A DNA stretch of 64,000 bases from Neoconidiobolus thromboides FSU 785 (taxonomy: Eukaryota; Entomophthoromycota; Entomophthoromycetes; Entomophthorales; Neoconidiobolaceae), in the NCBI GenBank assembly GCA_025603075.1, contig MU626338.1, forward strand, positions 1 through 64,000, in the 5' to 3' direction. Under the pieces are notes generated by a model. That model ran no database searches and was not told the DNA's origin. It worked only from the letters and a program-made list of their open reading frames with translations. A program made the translations under genes and the position numbers. This document shows, piece by piece, positions 57,336-64,000 of this stretch. The stretch's first letter is position 1. Every line of letters begins with the position of its first letter.

Positions 57336-58188
57336 TAGTATACCTCACATAATTTGATGTTTTTTTTGCAAGAAAATACGGCTAACTTGATTTTATAGTA
57401 TATTCTTTCATTAATGATAATTGTTGAGTAATTCCAACTCATAGATAGGCGTGACTAGGCTTATAATTTATAGATTAAAACTTCATTTCTAAAATAAGTC
57501 AATATCCAAGATTTAGATGTTTTTTTGTTGAATTAACTTATTATCTTACAAGTATATATTCTTTTTTACTATTAAATACCGCATTTAATAAAACATAAAC
57601 TAAAGGTACTATAATTATATTTATTTTATTAAGTTGTTTATTTTACTTTCCAAATGCCAATAACTATATAAATTTTATTGAATCTGATGTTTGAACATCG
57701 TTTTGTTTACAACATAATATAATCTACATTTATCTTGACAATGTTATATAATTCTGGTAAAAATTAAAAAATCAAATTTGCTTATTTGGATTTTTTCAAT
57801 GTTGTTTTAGCTACTTCAAACGTATATCTTAAGAGCCAACTTTTTTACTACAATATATTCTAAAGAAAAAACTATTGAGCGTACTTTATTTTCATTCCGA
57901 CACAACGCATATTATCTTTAGGTAAACTTGAATATTTATTTCTGATACACACATTTAAATACCATCAGAACTATGTTTCAGGATAAATATCCCCTACTAA
58001 ACCATATAAAATTTTATTTTTTATAATAATTTCTCCTATTTCAAATTCTTTATGACTTAATTGGAGAATTTGGGGGCTGAATAGTGATTGGTTAATATCA
58101 TTGTTACGTTCAACTTTCGATGTTAATTTGCTAAAATAAGGAGCACGTCTTTAAGCCAGAAAATTTTGTTTATAAATTTATTTACAAA
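57336..58188. other. intergenic, JJJ1 / CBS-PB1 gene
   Basis: AT-rich promoter region of about 850 bp with an ATTGG box at 58087, about 100 bp before the ATG. No gene. Confidence 0.5.
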
Positions 58189-60053
58189 ATGTCTACAAAC
58201 CGCCCCAGTTCAAGGCATAGTAATAAAAACTCAACTGTTAGCTCAAAAGGTGATGACAATTTATCGAATGCTAGACAAAGGCAAACAAAACGTGATGAGG
58301 TAATAATTTTTAATTTATATTTTGTTCATAGTTTTACTTTTAGGCTATCCGCCGTAAAGCTGAGACCGACTTAAAAAAGAAGAGGAACCCTAACCATTCA
58401 ACAAGTCAAAGGCACAGTAAACGTGTACCGGGAACTGTGTCCGCATTGAGGCCTTCTCCTGCTCTTACTGTTAATAGTACAATTAAGGTTACCGAAGCCT
58501 CTCAAATGATGGCTGCAAAAAGAGCGGACTGTGTACTTGTAGTGGATGAAGATGAGCATTTAGCAGGTATCTTTACTGCTAAAGATTTAGCTTACAGAGT
58601 TGTTGCTGAAGGTCTTGACGCAAGAACAACTACTGTTGCTAATATCATGACACCCAATCCGCTCTGTGTAACTTCTGATGCTAGTGCCACAGATGCTTTA
58701 AATACAATGGTTCAAAGGGGATTCCGCCATCTTCCAGTATGTAATGAAGAGGGCGATATTGTTGGACTTTTAGATATTACAAAATGTCTTTATGATGCGC
58801 TTGACAAAATGGATCGTGCTTATGGGTCAAGTCGTAAGTTATATGACGCTCTTGAAGGTGTAGAAAAAGAATGGGCAATGCAAGCACCTCAATTTTTACA
58901 ACTTATGGGCTCTTTAAAAGATCAGATCAATTGCCCTGATGTTACTACCGTTTTAGATGGAACTCTTCCAGCAGATATCTCGCCAAAAACTTCAGTTAGA
59001 GAAGCCGCAAAGGCTATGAAAGCCATCCGTACAACTGCGGTTTTAGTAACCGAAAATGATTCGATTACCGGTATTTTCACTAGTAAAGATATAGTATTGC
59101 GTGTCATTGCTGCTCAATTAGATCCATCTAACTGTAGCGTTGTAAGGGTTATGACCCCCCACCCTGATACTGCTTTGCCAGATACCACCATCCTTGACGC
59201 ATTAAAAAGAATGCATAATGGGCACTATTTAAATCTTCCAATTGTTGATGAATTCAAGCAAGTAGTTGGTATGGTAGATGTTTTAAAATTAACTTATGCT
59301 ACCCTTGAACAAATAAATAACCTTCAAGGTCAAGAAGGGGATGGATCTGGTCCAATGTGGAGTAAGTTTTGGAGTACTGCATTGGCCGGCGAGGATGAAT
59401 CTACTATATCAGATTCAATGACATCTAACCAACAAACTCAAGGAGCCAGTGAAGTGTATCCACATGAGTCAGTATCTGCCATTGATGAAGATCCAACTTT
59501 AGCTGAAAATGCTAGCAAAACATTCGTATTTAAGTTTAAAGCACCTTCTGGTAAAGTATATCGTATCAATGCTTTAGACAATAATTTCCAACAATTGAGA
59601 GATAATATTGTTGGTAAATTGATTGAAGAATCGCCTGAAACTGAGCCTAGTGCTATCCCACCAATTTGCTATGCTGACGATGAAGGAGATCTTGTTTTGC
59701 TCCTTCACGATGACGACTTAAAGGATGCTGTACAACTTGCTCGCCAAAATGGATGGCAAAGAATTATTTTATCTTTAGCTGAAAACCCAGAAATACCTAA
59801 AGATGAAACAATTGAAAAATCAACTCATGAGTCCGAAGTTTCTCGTAAGGCAACCCAAACTCCTGTTATATCAGAACCAATTGAAGAACCAGCTAAGGTA
59901 CAAGCCAAAGTAGCTACAGAAGAGAAGGCAGTAGTACCTCAAAAAACTGAACCTTTAATTCCAGAAAATTTAGTAATCCCAGTGGCTGTTGGTAGTGGTG
60001 TTTTGGTTGCTTTAATTGGTGTTTTCATTGTTATGAAAGCTACCTCCCGTTAA
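58189..60053 (+). CDS. CBS-domain and PB1-domain membrane-anchored protein (Mug70-like)
   Basis: Two exons (58189..58299 and 58344..60053), 606 aa. Four CBS modules in two pairs occupy residues about 85-345: TIKVTEASQMMAAKRADCVL, GIFTAKDLAYRVV, NIMTPNPLCVTSDASATDAL, RGFRHLPVCNEEGDIVGLLD in pair one; SVREAAKAMKAIRTTAVLVT, GIFTSKDIVLRVIA, VMTPHPDTALPDTTILDAL in pair two. Such pairs bind adenosyl nucleotides. A PB1 domain (about 428-520) has KFKAPSGKVYRINALD and the acidic OPCA-like CYADDEGDLVLLLHDDDLKD. A single transmembrane helix (VIPVAVGSGVLVALIGVFIV) ends the protein with a short basic tail, so it is tail-anchored. This domain order is known in fungi (S. pombe Mug70); the exact role is unknown. 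Confidence 0.9.
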
Positions 60054-60398
60054 ACATTTTAGATTCTAGTATAATATTATAGTAGTAAATGTATTTCATC
60101 TCCGAATTTATTAGAATACTTTACTTTTTTGAAAAAATGTATATTATTTAACTTGTAAAAATATTTTTAGCTGTTTGATTTTGGCTTAATAGGCACTTAT
60201 GTATACTGTTTAAATGTAGTATAGTCTTAAAATGCTTAAATGATATTCTTTGTTAATATATATATGATTGAACTTCTAACATAAAAACGCTGTGAAATGA
60301 ATCTGTATATATTACAATTCTATACTCAAAAGAATTCTACAAAATCAATCAATAGATAGCCTGACTATTAAAGCTTAGAGGGTTTTATTTTATAACAG
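60054..60398. other. intergenic, convergent CBS-PB1 / YRB30
   Basis: Shared 3' flank, AT-rich; nothing recognised. Confidence 0.5.
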
Positions 60399-61703
60399 TT
60401 ACTTATCCTTATTAATATACGAATCTTGTAAATACCGAGCCAACATTTCGTCCGAGATTAAAAGGTGAGATTTTTGCTGAGAGACTTCAGCGCCTGCCAG
60501 CCTCAAAATGTATTCAAACAAGCTTAAGGCCGAAATAGGCAGGTTCTGTTTACTTTTATATCCTGAAGATACAATAAGTTGATTCAAAATTTCCAACTGA
60601 TTAAGTCCAGCTTTTGGTTCTTTATTCTTTATTAAAAGTTCTTCTCTTTTATCTGTTTCTGTTTTATCCTTTTTTTCATCCGTTTCTTCATCCGACTCAT
60701 CATTATTATAGTTATTTATTGCTAACGCAAGCCATTGTGTATCTTTTTTATCTTTTTCTTCATTAGCCACTTTAAGTACCAGAACTGGTTCAGTTATATC
60801 TTCGATATTTAATAGTTTGCCACTTGAGCTATAATACATACTTCTGATTTTTTCAACCAAAATACGTTTCTCCCCAGGCGTAGCATCTTCATGAACTCTA
60901 CCATCATCAAAATCTTCTTCTAATACAACCTCGTAGATAATTCCATCTTGATGAAACTTTCTTTCAATCCAGCCTTGGCATAATGCATATTCTTCTTTCC
61001 AAGTAAAATCTTCTTTTCCTTTAGGCCTTGAAGATGCGGAAAATAGACTATATACAGTAAACTGGATTTCTTTCCCAACTTTGACCACTTTTAAACCGCT
61101 CTGGTTCATCTGTGCGACACACGTTAAAAGTGATGATGCTTGTAACAACCGAGATGCTGATATACCTTTAGGTAACTTCGAATTCAAGTCAACGTTTGTA
61201 ATCGAAAGTACTAACTGAATATAAGAAACTGTTGAATCTAACTTCCCCACTAATTTTTTTAACTCTTTTATTATTAGCTCTGCGTCATTATGGTTTGTAT
61301 CATTTGACTTTATAGGATCAGAATTAAATTTACTATTAAACTGTTCAATATCTTGTCTCAAACTGTCCGTCATTTCAATCACTGCTTCCAACGAGCTATT
61401 TCCTCTTGAAATACCTACTTCAATCAGCTCGATAGCAGGCGAAATTATATTTAATCGAAACTCAAACTCTTTTTTTAATATCTTCAACTCGAAGCTCTCT
61501 TTTTTTGTCGATGCATCTATATATTTAGTTATTTGAGCCTAAACGGTGATTAATGTTTGAATGTTAAGTTAGCTTTTATAGAGTAAAATAATTGATTAAT
61601 TTAAAGATCTTATTACCATAGCTACTTTGGTTACTAACCCGAATGCTGCTTTGCCCACTAAAGACACTGCTTGTCCCGATAGTTTGGCTAGTAGTTCATC
61701 CAT
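60399..61703 (-). CDS. YRB30: RanGTP-binding protein, Yrb30 family
   Basis: Two exons (61703..61617 and 61538..60399), 408 aa. The N-terminus MDELLAKLSGQAVSLVGKAA and the following RLNIISPAIELIEVGISRGN-SSLEAV match the fungal Yrb30-type RanGTP-binding family, as I remember it: a predicted N-terminal amphipathic stretch, then a conserved helix with the RGN signature. Further conserved-looking pieces: LPKGISASRLLQASSLL, KVGKEIQFTVYSLFSASSRP, KEDFTWKEEYALCQGWIER. An acidic linker (DESDEETDEKKDKTETDKRE) separates the C-terminal part, which ends ISALSLFEYILRLAGAEVSQ. In yeast, Yrb30 binds RanGTP and blocks RanGAP-driven hydrolysis. Family assignment is from memory of motifs and is the least certain of the named genes. 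Confidence 0.7.
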
Positions 61704-62703
61704 ATCTTTTTATGTTAAAGTAAATAAAAAATTAGTTTAGTCATTGATTTTTGTATCATTTTAAGCTTAGTTCAGAATAATTGGTTAAATTAAAGTTTAC
61801 ACCTATTAGTTACGTGGTAAGTAAAAAAGTAGTTTTTATAGATTATATAGTGGATAGAAAAATAGTCTGAATGTTTATAAATCTTCTAATAATTTGATGT
61901 TTTAGAAAAAAATAAAGCAAGATGAATAAAATGTTTAAAGGATCATTCAAAGACAGGCTAAACAATTAACTAAACATTTCAAACTTGCTCGATAATAATG
62001 ATTAATACTTTTAGCATTTTTAAAAATGTATAAAAAAGATTTTTGACCTTTCTTTAAAATCTCAGTTGTTACGTATAGCTCACTCAATCACTGATGATAC
62101 TAAAGACAGTATTAAATAATTATCAGAAAATTGTTGCACTTATTCACAAATTATGAAATGTCGCCCTAGTGCTACTAAGAGCACTATCAGTAGGTATAAA
62201 TGTAATTAGTTTCCTAAAGTAAAACCTACCCGAAGCGGAAGGTCTTCTACGATCAATAATAATGCACACAGCTATACTAAAAGACGTATTACTTTAGGTG
62301 GGATGAAAACGGGGAAAGGTATACAAAAATATTTAGAATCTGTTAATATTAACTTGGTATACACTTCATGCTACAAAATGCTAGATTCTAAGTTTAAAAC
62401 AAAAAATTGAGAAGAGTGATTAAAAATAAAATAAAAATGTAATAGTATTGATTAGTGTAACTTCATTAATAGTTTATAATGACAATTAGATTACATGCCT
62501 TAGAATGGGCTTATAAATTACCGAATTGTTTTACTATTTATAAAAAACAAAATATTAGATTTAATTTGTATGCTGAACTTATAGACTATTAATAGATAGA
62601 TAATTGGAATATTTTAAATCTTAGTTAAACTATTAGTAGTTAAAACAAAAAAAATATTATTAATTATATATAATACATACCATATATTTATCCCATTAAG
62701 CCT
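61704..62703. other. intergenic, YRB30 / NSE3, with a transposase relic
   Basis: Contains the YRB30 promoter (ATTGG at 61780) and the Tc1-like relic at 62064..62408. No intact gene. Confidence 0.5.
62064..62408 (+). pseudogene. Tc1/mariner-like transposase, N-terminal relic
   Basis: One frame from 62064 runs to a stop at 62408 with two internal stops (62115 and 62196). It reads RIAHSITDDTKDSIK, then LSENCCTYSQIMKCRPSATK-STISRYK (a helix-turn-helix of the type opening Tc1 transposases), then PTRSGRSSTINNNAHSYTKR (the GRP-like linker) and ESVNINLVYTSCYKML. That order matches the paired DNA-binding region of Tc1-like transposases; the catalytic DDE part is missing. No terminal inverted repeats seen. 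Confidence 0.55.
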
Positions 62704-63713
62704 CTATATTAAATTAAATAATTTTTCGAACTGAATATCAAACTTAGCCGGTATATCATCTCCATAAATCTAAAAGAGTCAATGACCCTTAATAAATATA
62801 CTAATATTACCTCTTTGATGATTGATTTTAAACTTTCAAAAGTGACTTCCGCCTTTGCTCTTGGGCCCCAATGATATTCAAAGTTGCGCTTAAGGTATTC
62901 CTCTTGGGTTGATATCCTCGAAGGCTGAGCTTGAGCATTTTCTTCACTAATGATTACTTTTTGCCTAATTATATAATTTTGTCTCATCAATCGAGTAATC
63001 AAGTCATCTAGTTCTTTAACAGTAAACTCTCTAAAGCTAAACATATTACGTGCCAAAGTGCCTACTTAAGTTTAGAATTGAATTTTTTTTGTTTAATATT
63101 TATTTTATTACCATGAGATATGCAATTCTTATATACAAAAATCAAACATAATAATAACACTGTTTGTCCATCTTTTATTCTTTCGTCCATTGAAATTGGG
63201 CAGTATGGCAATCCTTCTCTTTCTTCTAAGGTTAAATTATTGACTAAAATATAGTTTTCTGAGGACTTTGGCTTTGTAATATCATCTAAATTTTACTTTA
63301 ATAAGTGGTAGTTTTAATATACAAAACCTACTCTTCCTTGTACTCTTTTTTTTAGAAATTATTAAGTTTTTGGCCATTGTTTCTTTAGATTCTAACTCGA
63401 TCAATTTCATACCAAAAATAGATTCCGAGATCAACTGAGCTCTTTCTATTATCGGTTTAAAATCTCTGGGATTTTCTATCTTTACTTAAGTTAATTAATA
63501 AGCAATGTTTTAAAATAAGTATCTGCAGTAAACTACCATATTTTTTTATATCTTCTCGTTTCATTGGTATTCCTTTCTCGGAAGTAATTAAAGCTAATCT
63601 TACTAAACTTTGTGCTTTTTCTTGAATATACTTTAAATAATTAAGTTTAGTATCATAGTTTGTTTTTATCTTGTCTTTATTACTTGTGAATCCTCACCAG
63701 CATCTGTGTTCAT
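62704..63713 (-). CDS. NSE3: SMC5/6 complex subunit NSE3 (MAGE homology domain)
   Basis: Six exons: 63713..63684, 63630..63537, 63484..63332, 63285..63112, 63061..62811 and 62769..62704; 255 aa. Nse3 pairs with the Nse1 RING protein and Nse4 in the SMC5/6 genome-stability complex. The MAGE domain has both winged-helix halves: SLVRLALITSEKGIPMKRED then FKPIIERAQLISESIFGMKL, and TVLLLCLIFVYKNCISHGTL with ELDDLITRLMRQNYI. The family signature FEYHWGPRAKAEV (MAGE FLWGPRA) is near the C-terminus. First exon codes only ten residues; the donor at 63683 (GTAATA) was preferred to a nearer GTGAGG because only it gives the MAGE frame. Length is normal for fungal Nse3. Confidence 0.9.
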
Positions 63714-64000
63714 TTTGCAATGTTTATAAATAAATAAAAATAGCTGAGCTTTTGATTATTTGCTTTTTAAAGTAACCAAACAAAACAAGTTGTTTAATTT
63801 ATTCGTAAATTTTGTTTAAAAATAATTTAATACAAATAAGATTGAAACATAAAGCAAAATTAAAATTAAAAATAAGCAAAATTAATTTAAATCATTTTAA
63901 TTTAAACTGATAAAATTTAAAAAAGTTGTTTGAACTCTATTGAATTCTCAGTATCAATATCTTTGGTAAATTGATAAGAACTAAAATAAGCTATTAGCTA
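63714..64000. other. upstream region of NSE3
   Basis: AT-rich to the window end; no start of another gene can be supported. Confidence 0.4.

Noticed and set aside
1-64000. CRISPR array, prokaryotic operon, provirus or biosynthetic cluster
   Set aside because: No regularly spaced repeats, no viral or polyketide/peptide synthetase genes; gene content is scattered fungal housekeeping functions.

Overview
This window looks like nuclear DNA of an early-diverging (zygomycete-grade) filamentous fungus. The evidence is: very AT-rich sequence; many genes split by 40-60 nt introns (GTAAGT or GTATGT donors, TTTTAG-type acceptors, ACTAAC/ACTAAT branch-like sites); the standard genetic code with all three stops in use; and fungal-type genes such as THI5, SPT7, DBF2/SID2-type kinase, YRB30 and JJJ1. 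It also has genes rarely seen in yeasts (Cables-like cyclin, WIP/verprolin with WH2, MAGE-type NSE3). Base composition and gene mix would suit Conidiobolus or a relative, but that is inference. HMG-CoA lyase and mitochondrial-leader-like N-termini argue for an aerobic fungus with ordinary mitochondria.

Layout. 0-5 kb: the start of an alpha/beta hydrolase, EBP2 (rRNA processing) and SAR1 (COPII). 5-18 kb: a secreted basic protein, the Cables-like cyclin, an unidentified 428-aa protein, a divergent TDP1, a WIP/verprolin, TXNDC17/TRP14, an Ecm4-type glutathione transferase and a tail-anchored SAM protein. 19-26 kb: GPI mannosyltransferase PIG-V/GPI18, an unknown gene with an apparent frameshift, tRNA-Gly and tRNA-Pro, a Cys-rich secreted protein and a polytopic membrane protein. 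26-31 kb: the NDR-family kinase DBF2/SID2 and BUB3. 31-40 kb: gene-poor, with a small acidic protein, a homeodomain factor, a decayed receptor-like pseudogene and an unidentified multi-exon gene. 41-51 kb: HMG-CoA lyase, RNA14/CstF-77, THI5/NMT1 and a serine hydrolase. 51-64 kb: SPT7, JJJ1, a CBS-PB1 protein, YRB30, a Tc1-like relic and NSE3.

Genes are monocistronic and on both strands, with no operon or biosynthetic cluster. Most are housekeeping functions. Nine promoters share a CCAAT/ATTGG box about 65-130 bp upstream of the start codon. A short terminal-inverted-repeat element (about 100 bp, MITE-like, ends ATATGGGGATGT/ACATCCCCATAT) is scattered at least six times in intergenic DNA. I found no prokaryotic-style system, CRISPR array or provirus. 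The most unusual items are the fungal Cables homologue, the TDP1 whose second catalytic His appears to be Arg, the unreported-looking MITE family, and several multi-exon genes of unknown function. Exon boundaries were deduced by eye from reading frame and splice signals; exon sums divide by three for every gene described as complete (the frameshifted gene and the 38.6-kb gene are exceptions).
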